Positions 1 through 6,352 of a DNA stretch of 7,366 bases are shown one piece after another. The number at the start of each line of letters is the position of its first letter. Within the stretch, counting starts at the first letter, position 1. Below the pieces are notes generated by a model that worked only from the letters and a program-made list of their open reading frames with translations, had not been told where the DNA came from and did not search any database. Source of the stretch: Pseudomonadota bacterium (GTDB lineage Bacteria; Pseudomonadota; Gammaproteobacteria; Burkholderiales; Burkholderiaceae); NCBI GenBank assembly GCA_021783435.1, contig JAJXUC010000178.1, forward strand, positions 1-7,366, read 5' to 3'. The position numbers and the translations under genes were made by a program.

Positions 1-3000
1 TCTTCCAATGTGTTCCGGGCTTGCGTCGTGGGTGGGCGCGCCAGCACGACAAAACTTCCCAGCCCTGCGGCTCCGGCGATGGGGTCGGTCATGCTCTGCA
101 CGTGCTGCCAGCCGGCCGCCTGCAAAGCTTGCGTCCAGGCATGCGGGGTCATCAGGCTGGGGACGACGCCGCTGCCAGCGGTGTGCCACCAGTTGCGCTG
201 TGCGCCAAACAGCAGGTTGCTGGCGCGGTCGGGCCAGCGTTCGGCGATGATCAGCACAGCGTCCGCCGCCATGCGCTTGGCGAGTTCGGCCAACGCCGCA
301 ACCGGGGTCGGGCTGGCATGCAGGACATGGTCGAGCAGCACGACATCGAAGTGTTCGGGCAAGCCATCGACCGCATCGACCGCGAAGCTGGCCGGATCGA
401 TGTGCGTGACGACGCTGTGCGCCGCGCCATCCATGTGCGCCTGCAGGGATGCCACAGCCGTCTCCGAACTGCGCGCGTACACGAGATCGCTGCGATCGGG
501 GGGCAACTCGGCGTGGAGGGCGTCAAGCAGGCTGCTTTCATTGGCGCAGACGTCGAGCACGCGCAGCCGGCGGTTGCGCGGCCAGCGCTGCACCAGCGCC
601 CGCATGCCGTAGAGGGCGGCCTGGTGCGCGGCGGCGTACCAGGGCACATCGGACGCCGCGGATGCGACCTCTGCCATGCGGTCGTTGGCTTGCGCGGTGG
701 GGCCCTCGGCCAGTTCGGCCAGGCTTTCGGCGACGCGCGCCATGCGGAGCAGTTCGGGCCAGGCTTGCGGACAATCGATCAGCGCCGATTGCCAGATCGC
801 GGTGGTCGGGGGCAGTTCGTCTGCGCGGAGCTGCCAGCCAGCGGTGTGCCTGCGCAGGACGCCATCGTCTTGCAGCGCGCCGATACACCACGTCCACAGT
901 GGATGGCTCTCGCGCAGTCGTGTGAGGGTGGCGGGGTCGAGCGTGCCGTCGGGCTGGGCAAAGGGAAGGAGGGCGTCGCGCGCAAAGGCGGCGGGCAATG
1001 CATCCACCAAGGGCGCGAGTTCTTCGGCATAGCGGCGGAACGCGCCGAGATCGGCGGCGGCGAAACCGTGTTCGATGGCCTCCACGAGGTCGGGCGTGGA
1101 AGGCAGCGGCGCCGTGGCGACGGGGTCGCCTTGCAGGGGCGTGAGTTGCGCCCGCGTGGCCCAGGCTTGCGGCAGTGTGTGCTGCGCGGTGAGGGCGGCT
1201 GCGCGAAAACGCACGCCGCGCGCCTCGGCCAGAACGTGGCTGTCGGCGTCAAGCAGATCGAAGTCCACCAGCAGCGAGCGCGGGCTGCGACGCACGAGCC
1301 GCGCACGCAGGTGCGTGGCCAAGGCGCCGACGTCCGCCTGTCGCACCGTGACGCGCTCCATGCCGACGGGCAGGAACGCCGTGGGGCGCGCAGCCGTGGC
1401 GAGTTCGGCCTCGAACCAGCCGAACGTGGCCTGAAAACACTGGTCGAGTACCGCGGGGTGCAGCACATAGCCCTGCGCCGGGGTGGTGTGTTCGGCCCAG
1501 GCGAGTTGCGCCTGCAGGGTGTCCGGCGCCACTTGCAACGCGTGCAGGCCGCGAAAGGCCGGGCCATAGTCCAGGCCAAGTGCGCTGGCGACGGCGTAGA
1601 GGCGCGCACCGTCGATGGACGCCGCGTGTGCGCAAGGCGCGGGAATCTGCCCTGGTGCGGGGTGTATGTGCTTGGCGCTGCCGGCGCGCACCTGACAGCG
1701 TGCGTGCAAGGCCCATGCGTCATGGCTCAGGCGCCTGCGACCTTCGATCCGCACGCGCCCATCGGCGGGGTCGAGCATGACGCGCAGGGTGTGGGCGTGC
1801 TCACCATCGAACACGACGGGGCTGAGGATTTCCAGGTGATCGACGAGGGTCTGTGCGGAGTCCTCGTGCCAGGCGCGCGCGGCAGCCAAGGCCATTTCAA
1901 GATACGCCGCGCCGGGCAGGATGACCGCATGCCCGACTTGATGGTCGGCCAGCCACGGCAACTTGACCGGGTCGAGATGGTTTTCCCAGGCGGCGGGCAG
2001 ATCGTTCAGCCGCCAGCCCAGCAAAGGGTGCACGAGGCTGCGCTCGATCAGGGCGCAGCTCTCGGCGGTGTGGCCGGCCCAGTAACGCTTGCGCTGCCAG
2101 GGGTAGGCGGGCAGTTGCGCTCGCTTCCAGTCGTTGTCGGCGGGGAAGTAGGCGTTGGCGTCCACCGGCGCACCGAGCAGTGCGGTACGCAGGGCGGCGC
2201 GCTCGAGCGCCGGAAGATCATCGGCTTCGCGGCGGACGGTGGGCAGCGCACGGCCGGGGTGCTTGCCGTCCTGCAGGGTTTCGTCGATGTAGCGCTGCAA
2301 GATCGAATGCGGTCCGATTTCGAGGAACACGCGATGGCCGGCCGCGGCCATGTGGTCGATGGTCGGCCCGAATTGCACGGGTTCGCGCACATTGCGCCAC
2401 CAGTAGTCAGCGTCGAGCGCTTCGGATGTCAGCGGCGCCGCGCTGACCGTGGAGTAGAACAGTCCGGTCTGCGACCGCTCGTGGGCGAGGTCGGCCAGAT
2501 CCGCCTGCAACCCCTGGCGAATCGGTTCCATCAAGCGGCTGTGGAAGGCGTAGTCCAGATCGAGTTCGCGATAGAAGATGGGTTGGGGCCGCAAGGCGTT
2601 GCGCAGAATGTCCAGCGCGGTCTTGAGGCCGCTGACGGTGACGTTGCGCGGGCTGTTGACCGCCGCGATTTCCAGCGCGTCGTCGAGTTGCAGGCGAGCA
2701 AGGGTGTCGCGCATGGCCTCGACGCCAAGACCGACGGCGGCCATGCGTCCGGTGCCGCGAGTGAGCGCCTGGGCCTTGCTGCGCGCGACGATGACGCGTG
2801 CCGCGGCATTCAGGTCGAGTGCGCCCACAGCCCATGCGGCGGCGATTTCGCCCACGCTGTGCCCGCAAGCAGCCTTGGCGTCGATGCCGAGGCTGCGCAG
2901 GAGTTCGGTCGTTGCCACCTGCACGGCAAACAGCGCGGGCTGAGCCAGCGCGGTGTCGTCCATCACAGCGGGGTCTTGCGCGTCGAGAACCTCCAAGACG

Positions 3001-4793
3001 TCAGGCCCGCCGTGTCGGGCAATGGCCGATGCGGTTTGCAGCAGCGCATGACGGAAGACGGCCGATGTCGCCAGGAGCTTGCGGCCCATGCCGGACCATT
3101 GCGCGCCGTTGCCGTTGTAGACGAAAGCAAGCTTTGCGGGAGCTGGCAGGGCTTGTTCGTGCACGAGGGTGGGGACGCTTTCACCCTCGGCGAAACGCCG
3201 CAGGGCGTCGAGCGCGTCGGGGTCGAGCAAATCGGGCAGGGCCAAGCGCATGTCCAGCCAATCGCGCCCCTGCCATGCGGCCTGGGCGATGCGAATGCGG
3301 CCCGCCGCATGGGTCTCGGACAACAGCGGTAGATACCGTGCGGCCAGTTCGCGCAGGGCGGCGTCGTCCTTGGCCGACAGCAAGAGGGGAAGCGGAGGGC
3401 CGTCGCGGCGCGGTAGCAAAACCGGCTGGGGCACGAGTCGCGGGGATTGCGCGGGCGTGGTGTGCCCATGACCGGCCCGGTACTCCTCGACAATGACGTG
3501 GGCGTTGACTCCGCCGAAGCCGAAGGAGTTGATGCCGACGCGAAGCGGACGGTTTTGCTCCTCCAGCGCCATCGCCTGCCGCGCGACCCGCAGATGCAGC
3601 GCATCGAAATCGATCTCGGGATTGAGCGTCTGAGCATGGATCGACGGGGGGATGGTGCGGTGCTGCAGGATGAGCAGTGCCTTGAGCAGCCCAGCCATGC
3701 CCGAGGCGGGTTCCATATGCCCGAGATTGCTCTTGACCGAGCCGATGGGCAGCGGCTGCGCGCGCCGCGCTGCGGCGCCGTACACCTGGCCGATGGCGCG
3801 GGCTTCGATGGGGTCGCCGATGCGGGTACCCGTACCGTGGGCTTCGATGTAATCGATTTCTTCGGGCAGGAGCCTGGCGCTGCGCAGCACCTGACGCATG
3901 AGTTCGGCCTGGGCGTCCGCGCTGGGAATGGTCAGCCCGGTTTTGCGCGCGCCGTCGGCATTCACCCCGCTGGCTCGGATCACGCCCCAGATCCGATCTC
4001 CGTCCTGCTCGGCCTGATGCAGCGGCTTGAGCAGGAGCATCGCCGCGCCTTCCGCGCGGACATAGCCGTCTCCATTCTCGGCGAAGGCGCGGCAGCGGCC
4101 TTGCGCCGAGAGCATCGATGCCTTGGTAAAACCGACAAACGGATAAGGGTGCAACAGCAGATTGGCGCCACCGACCAGGGCCGTCGAGGCTTGGCCCGTT
4201 GCCAGGGCGGTGCATGCCTGGTGCAGCGCGACCAGCGACGACGAGCAGGCGGTATCGATGGCCATGCTCGGCCCGTGAAGGTCGAATGCATACGACAGGC
4301 GATTGGCGGCGATACTCAACGTATTGCCCGTCATGGAGTGCGCACCCATCTTGGACAGGTCGTCGAGCATGCGCATCCCGTAGTCCAGCCCTGAAATCCC
4401 CACGAACACACCGCAATCACGACCGGCGAGCGTGGAGGGTTTGACGTGGGCGTTTTCCAGCGCCTCCCAGGTGAGTTCCAGCAGCAGGCGCTGCTGGGGA
4501 TCGAGCAATTCAGCTTCGCGCGGGGAAATCCCGAAAAAAGCCGCGTCGAACGTATCGATGCGCGACAGGACGCCTGCAGAGAATGTCACGCTGCGGCCCG
4601 GCTCGCCGCGCTTGGGGTGTTCAAGGGCGTCCACCGCCCAGCGGGAACCGTCGATTTGGGTGACGAGATCAGCGCCCTCGATCAGCGCTGTCCAAAAGGA
4701 CTGGGCGTCAGCCAAATCACCGGGCAAACGCATCGCGATCCCGATAATTGCGACATTTTGTAATTTGTCGTTATTTTTATTTGAAAAAGGCAT
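1..4793 (-). CDS. Type I polyketide / fatty-acid-like synthase, KS-AT-DH-(pseudo)MT, 3' end cut by window edge
   Basis: Reading from ATG at 4793 towards position 1 gives one open frame of 1597 complete codons with no stop. It holds KS (about 14-440), AT (557-856), DH (922-1200) and a methyltransferase-fold domain (about 1200-1586). ER, KR and ACP are expected beyond the left edge but are not seen. The start is well fixed: an in-frame TAA lies 27 bases upstream, and the KS fold begins at residue 14 (VAIIGIAMRLPG). A purine-rich GGGGAAGA (4794-4801) abuts the ATG, a close, mediocre ribosome site. The first codons are AT-rich (Asn/Lys), unlike the rest of the gene. There is no N-terminal docking coiled coil and no loading module, so it probably acts alone and iteratively on an acyl starter, extending with malonyl-CoA in the cytoplasm. 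By family knowledge it resembles capsule-locus synthases WcbR and RkpA, but this assignment is inference (about 0.5). The gene diverges from a glycosyltransferase. Confidence 0.96.
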   Translation of the reverse strand, partial: MPFSNKNNDKLQNVAIIGIAMRLPGDLADAQSFWTALIEGADLVTQIDGSRWAVDALEHPKRGEPGRSVTFSAGVLSRIDTFDAAFFGISPREAELLDPQQRLLLELTWEALENAHVKPSTLAGRDCGVFVGISGLDYGMRMLDDLSKMGAHSMTGNTLSIAANRLSYAFDLHGPSMAIDTACSSSLVALHQACTALATGQASTALVGGANLLLHPYPFVGFTKASMLSAQGRCRAFAENGDGYVRAEGAAMLLLKPLHQAEQDGDRIWGVIRASGVNADGARKTGLTIPSADAQAELMRQVLRSARLLPEEIDYIEAHGTGTRIGDPIEARAIGQVYGAAARRAQPLPIGSVKSNLGHMEPASGMAGLLKALLILQHRTIPPSIHAQTLNPEIDFDALHLRVARQAMALEEQNRPLRVGINSFGFGGVNAHVIVEEYRAGHGHTTPAQSPRLVPQPVLLPRRDGPPLPLLLSAKDDAALRELAARYLPLLSETHAAGRIRIAQAAWQGRDWLDMRLALPDLLDPDALDALRRFAEGESVPTLVHEQALPAPAKLAFVYNGNGAQWSGMGRKLLATSAVFRHALLQTASAIARHGGPDVLEVLDAQDPAVMDDTALAQPALFAVQVATTELLRSLGIDAKAACGHSVGEIAAAWAVGALDLNAAARVIVARSKAQALTRGTGRMAAVGLGVEAMRDTLARLQLDDALEIAAVNSPRNVTVSGLKTALDILRNALRPQPIFYRELDLDYAFHSRLMEPIRQGLQADLADLAHERSQTGLFYSTVSAAPLTSEALDADYWWRNVREPVQFGPTIDHMAAAGHRVFLEIGPHSILQRYIDETLQDGKHPGRALPTVRREADDLPALERAALRTALLGAPVDANAYFPADNDWKRAQLPAYPWQRKRYWAGHTAESCALIERSLVHPLLGWRLNDLPAAWENHLDPVKLPWLADHQVGHAVILPGAAYLEMALAAARAWHEDSAQTLVDHLEILSPVVFDGEHAHTLRVMLDPADGRVRIEGRRRLSHDAWALHARCQVRAGSAKHIHPAPGQIPAPCAHAASIDGARLYAVASALGLDYGPAFRGLHALQVAPDTLQAQLAWAEHTTPAQGYVLHPAVLDQCFQATFGWFEAELATAARPTAFLPVGMERVTVRQADVGALATHLRARLVRRSPRSLLVDFDLLDADSHVLAEARGVRFRAAALTAQHTLPQAWATRAQLTPLQGDPVATAPLPSTPDLVEAIEHGFAAADLGAFRRYAEELAPLVDALPAAFARDALLPFAQPDGTLDPATLTRLRESHPLWTWCIGALQDDGVLRRHTAGWQLRADELPPTTAIWQSALIDCPQAWPELLRMARVAESLAELAEGPTAQANDRMAEVASAASDVPWYAAAHQAALYGMRALVQRWPRNRRLRVLDVCANESSLLDALHAELPPDRSDLVYARSSETAVASLQAHMDGAAHSVVTHIDPASFAVDAVDGLPEHFDVVLLDHVLHASPTPVAALAELAKRMAADAVLIIAERWPDRASNLLFGAQRNWWHTAGSGVVPSLMTPHAWTQALQAAGWQHVQSMTDPIAGAAGLGSFVVLARPPTTQARNTLE
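36..1193 (-). other. C-methyltransferase-like domain, probably catalytically dead (pseudo-MT)
   Basis: Residues about 1201-1400 look like the helical lid of PKS methyltransferases (LWTWCIGALQDDGVL). Residues about 1405-1586 follow the class I SAM-methyltransferase fold of PKS C-MT domains. Recognisable parts are FDVVLLDHVLHA (from Phe1482), LIIAERW, the FGxxxxWW block (Trp1535-Trp1536) and a final strand SFVVLARP. Motif I, normally VLEIGxGxG, reads VLDVCANESSLL (1412-1423) with no glycine at all. The acidic residue that binds the SAM ribose after the next strand is not evident either. The fold is kept while the cofactor loop is lost, as in animal fatty acid synthase. Loss of activity is inferred from this. 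Confidence 0.78.
1194..2030 (-). other. Dehydratase (DH) domain of the PKS, double hot-dog
   Basis: Residues about 922-1200, starting at HPLLG. The catalytic base is His951 in WLADHQVGHAVILPG. This keeps the His and Pro of the HxxxGxxxxP motif, but the usual Gly position is His and a Gly sits one residue earlier. The YGPAF motif is at Tyr1076, and the catalytic acid is Asp1117 in HPAVLDQCFQ, 166 residues after the His as expected. Both catalytic residues are present, so the domain is probably active, removing water from 3-hydroxyacyl-ACP to give the 2-enoyl intermediate. Confidence 0.9.
2226..3125 (-). other. Acyltransferase (AT) domain of the PKS, predicted malonyl-CoA specific
   Basis: Residues 557-856. 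The serine nucleophile is Ser646 in GHSVGE and the partner histidine is His751 in YAFHS. Val after the Ser (not Gln) and Phe before the His (not Ser) point to malonyl rather than methylmalonyl; the Tyr of YAFH is the one methylmalonyl-like position. The N-terminal loop, usually GQGSQW, reads GNGAQW at 561-566. The post-AT linker ends in the conserved LPAYPWQRKRYW near residue 905. Extender choice is inference from motif rules. Confidence 0.92.
3474..4754 (-). other. Ketosynthase (KS) domain of the PKS
   Basis: Residues about 14-440 form a complete decarboxylating condensing domain. The nucleophile is Cys183 in DTACSSS. The two catalytic histidines are His319 in EAHGTGT and His359 in KSNLGHME. 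The spacings (136 and 40 residues) are those of functional KS domains. The domain ends at the usual GFGGVNAHVIVEE block near residue 437. Cysteine is present, so this is not a KSQ loading domain; it should accept an acyl starter and catalyse Claisen condensation. A KS-AT linker (about 441-556) follows. Confidence 0.95.
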
Positions 4794-4853
4794 TCTTCCC
4801 CGCCCAAGAAATGATTTTTATGTCCGTTCTAAAAACATCCTAACCGAAAAGGA

Positions 4854-4869
4854 TGACACATTTTTGTCA
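4854..4869. promoter_or_regulatory. Candidate operator: TGACA-N6-TGTCA dyad
   Basis: A perfect 5-bp inverted repeat with a 6-bp AT-rich spacer sits 61-76 bases upstream of the PKS start and 85-100 upstream of the glycosyltransferase start. The geometry suits a dimeric helix-turn-helix regulator that could control both genes. Arms this short can arise by chance, and the regulator is unknown. Confidence 0.3.
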
Positions 4870-4876
4870 CGTCGGG

Positions 4877-4902
4877 CCGACAGCGGTTCGCGCTCCGACA
4901 GC
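4877..4902. repeat. Direct repeat of CCGACAGC, 18-bp period
   Basis: Two exact copies of CCGACAGC at 4877-4884 and 4895-4902 lie just upstream of the glycosyltransferase. Tandem half-sites are typical of response-regulator binding, but an 18-bp period is not a whole number of helical turns. Function is not established. Confidence 0.3.
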
Positions 4903-4953
4903 TAGCATCCGAGTTTTGGCCCGATCAAATTTCCACAGACCCCACTTTCGCTC

Positions 4954-6222
4954 ATGGCCCATATTCTTTTGGTTGGTAAAGGCGGGTTTGGCGACATGAT
5001 TCCCTTGTTTGCACTGGCTAAAGCACTGCAAGATCGGGGCCATGACATCCAAATTGCAGCGGAAGAACATCACCGTTCGGCCTGCACAGCCATGGGCATG
5101 CGTCTGGAACCGTTACCGCAGGCTCGGCACATGCCTATCGAGCAGCACCAAAATAGGGCGCATTCCCAGAGTCTGGGAATGCGCCTGCGCTCCACCCTGG
5201 CGCCTCGGCAGTTCGAAGCGGAACTCGATGCCTTGCTGCCGCTGGTGCAACAGTCGGACCTGGTGATTGGCAACCAGCTCGCCTATGCCGGCGCACTGGC
5301 TTGTCGGGTTGCAGGCCGGCGCTGGGTATTTTCGGCAGCGTCCCCCTTGGTCATTCCGTCCCGCCATGACGCGCCGTTCTGGCCCTATCTGTATCCCTGG
5401 CAACAACGCGCGGCACGTCTGGGGCTGTCGCAACGGATGTTCTTGCCCTTGGCTCGACTGGCCACACGTGTGTTGATGCAATCGCAGGTGCGGCTGTATC
5501 GCCGGTTCGGCATTCCTCTGCCGGGGCATCCGCGCTTTGAGGGCATGTATTCCACGGCACTCAATCTCTTGATGACGTCGCCCGAACTCGCCCCGACGCA
5601 GTCGGATTGGCCGCAGGGCGCTTTGGCGACGGGCTTTGCCTGGTTTGACCCACCGTTCCTCGGTGGAGACGATCAGGAGCAGGCCATCGTCGCTTTCGCC
5701 ACAGCGGGGCCGCGGCCCATCGTGTTTGCCCCTGGCGGCAGCACGCGCGGCGATCCGGGGACGTTTTTCGAGCAGAGCGTGACGGCGGCGCGATCAAGTG
5801 GTCGGCGCGCAATCATCGTGGCCGCCAAAAAGTTTCACGGGCAATTCGCGCCGCACCCGGACATCCTGGTCACTGGCTATTTCCCGTATGCCCGGCTGTT
5901 TCGTCACGCCGCGCTGGTGGTGCATTCCGGCGGCATCGGTGCCCTGGGCTGGGCCGCGCGTTTCGGCGTGCCCTCCCTGCTCGTCCCGTCGGAATGGGAC
6001 CAGTTCGACAACGCGCGCCGCGCCGAGTGCATCGGGCTGGGGCGCGTGCTGGACATCGGGAACTACACCGGGGCGAACATTGCCGCCGCGATCCGCACGA
6101 TTGAAGGGGATGACCGGATCGCCAAAGGCCTATCGCGCATCGCGCCCATCTTGAACGCCGAGGATGGCGCGCGCGTCGCGTGCGATGCGATAGAAGGTCT
6201 GTTGGAGCAGTCTGCGGCATGA
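4954..6222 (+). CDS. GT1-family glycosyltransferase (GT-B fold, RhlB/YjiC-like)
   Basis: A complete protein of 422 residues, normal for bacterial GT1 enzymes that transfer a sugar from a nucleotide donor to a lipid or other small acceptor. The N-terminal domain opens with ILLVGKGGFGDMIPLFALAK, the family GxxGDxxP loop; Asp14 is at the position that is the base in some relatives. The C-terminal donor domain has FAPGGSTRGD (about 239-248), His324 in HSGGIGALG, and Asp349-Gln350 in DQFDNAR, which normally contact the nucleotide sugar. There is no signal peptide or membrane segment, so it is probably cytoplasmic or loosely membrane-bound. The ATG at 4954 is the only possible start after an in-frame TAG at 4903, and it fits the first beta strand; no Shine-Dalgarno sequence is visible. 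It diverges from the PKS and converges on the exporter. Lipid acceptor and sugar identity are inference; it could instead act on a polysaccharide intermediate. Confidence 0.92.
   Translation: MAHILLVGKGGFGDMIPLFALAKALQDRGHDIQIAAEEHHRSACTAMGMRLEPLPQARHMPIEQHQNRAHSQSLGMRLRSTLAPRQFEAELDALLPLVQQSDLVIGNQLAYAGALACRVAGRRWVFSAASPLVIPSRHDAPFWPYLYPWQQRAARLGLSQRMFLPLARLATRVLMQSQVRLYRRFGIPLPGHPRFEGMYSTALNLLMTSPELAPTQSDWPQGALATGFAWFDPPFLGGDDQEQAIVAFATAGPRPIVFAPGGSTRGDPGTFFEQSVTAARSSGRRAIIVAAKKFHGQFAPHPDILVTGYFPYARLFRHAALVVHSGGIGALGWAARFGVPSLLVPSEWDQFDNARRAECIGLGRVLDIGNYTGANIAAAIRTIEGDDRIAKGLSRIAPILNAEDGARVACDAIEGLLEQSAA
5157..5185. repeat. 29-nt near-perfect palindrome inside the glycosyltransferase gene
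   Basis: GGCGCATTCCCAGA (5157-5170), one central G (5171), then its exact reverse complement TCTGGGAATGCGCC (5172-5185): 14 paired bases on each side. It spans glycosyltransferase codons 68-77 (RAHSQSLGMR) without breaking the frame. In mRNA it would form a strong hairpin about 200 nt after the start codon. There is no T-run after it on either strand, so it does not look like an intrinsic terminator. No second copy was noticed in the window. Confidence 0.9.
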
Positions 6223-6352
6223 CCCAAAAATCGGTCGGAATGACCGATGTGGTCTGCCGACATCCGTGGTGCCGAACCCATGCCGGACGGCTGCGCGGCA
6301 TCCCGTCCAGACGCCGCGCCGTGCTTTTGCCCCCGATCAACGCATCCCACGG
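6223..6352. other. Convergent intergenic gap
   Basis: These 130 bases lie between two convergent stop codons. Besides the hairpin at 6226-6248 there is a weaker inverted repeat, GGACGG (6285-6290) and CCGTCC (6303-6308), with no T-run after it. No gene, tRNA or mobile-element end is visible. An out-of-frame ORF crossing this gap has no recognisable content. Confidence 0.6.
6226..6248 (-). terminator. Rho-independent terminator for the exporter transcript
   Basis: The inverted repeat ATCGGTC (6230-6236), loop of five, GACCGAT (6242-6248) is followed on the minus strand by a run of five T. It lies about 105 bases past the stop of the minus-strand export gene and just after the stop of the plus-strand glycosyltransferase. 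The T-run is on the minus-strand side only, so it should stop exporter transcription before it runs antisense into the glycosyltransferase. The 7-bp stem is of moderate strength. Confidence 0.6.

Larger units (their letters stand above)
4794..4953. promoter_or_regulatory. Divergent intergenic/promoter region between PKS and glycosyltransferase
   Basis: This 160-base gap must carry the start signals of both divergent genes. It is much more AT-rich at its PKS-proximal end (4800-4870) than its surroundings. Visible structure includes CATCC-N10-GGATG (4836-4855), TGACA-N6-TGTCA (4854-4869), GTCGG-G-CCGAC (4871-4881) and a direct repeat of CCGACAGC at 4877-4884 and 4895-4902. No convincing -35/-10 pair was found on either strand. 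No small ORF is credible here. Confidence 0.6.

Noticed and set aside
779..1723. 314-codon minus-strand ORF over the DH/MT part
   Set aside because: Out of frame with the PKS, rich in Arg, Pro, Ser and Thr, as expected for a GC-rich shadow frame.
21..3332. 1103-codon plus-strand ORF antisense to the PKS
   Set aside because: Its codons are in exact register with the PKS codons on the other strand, where antisense stops need sense TTA, CTA or TCA codons, which are rare in GC-rich genes. It ends exactly at a PKS CTA codon (3330-3332). Its translation shows no domain, while the minus strand encodes KS, AT, DH and MT-fold motifs in order.
3825..3834. CGGGTACCCG palindrome
   Set aside because: Ten bases only, inside the conserved KS stretch coding HGTGTRIGDP; readily explained by codon content.
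3447..4394. 315-codon plus-strand ORF opposite the KS domain
   Set aside because: It lies antisense to a fully conserved KS, has no recognisable domain and no own promoter or ribosome site that I could see.
3181..4416. 411-codon minus-strand ORF overlapping the KS domain
   Set aside because: It is an Arg/Ala-rich shadow in another frame of the same strand; the true KS frame with all three catalytic residues covers this stretch.
6285..6308. GGACGG...CCGTCC inverted repeat as a second terminator
   Set aside because: Six-bp arms with a 12-base loop and no T-run on either strand.
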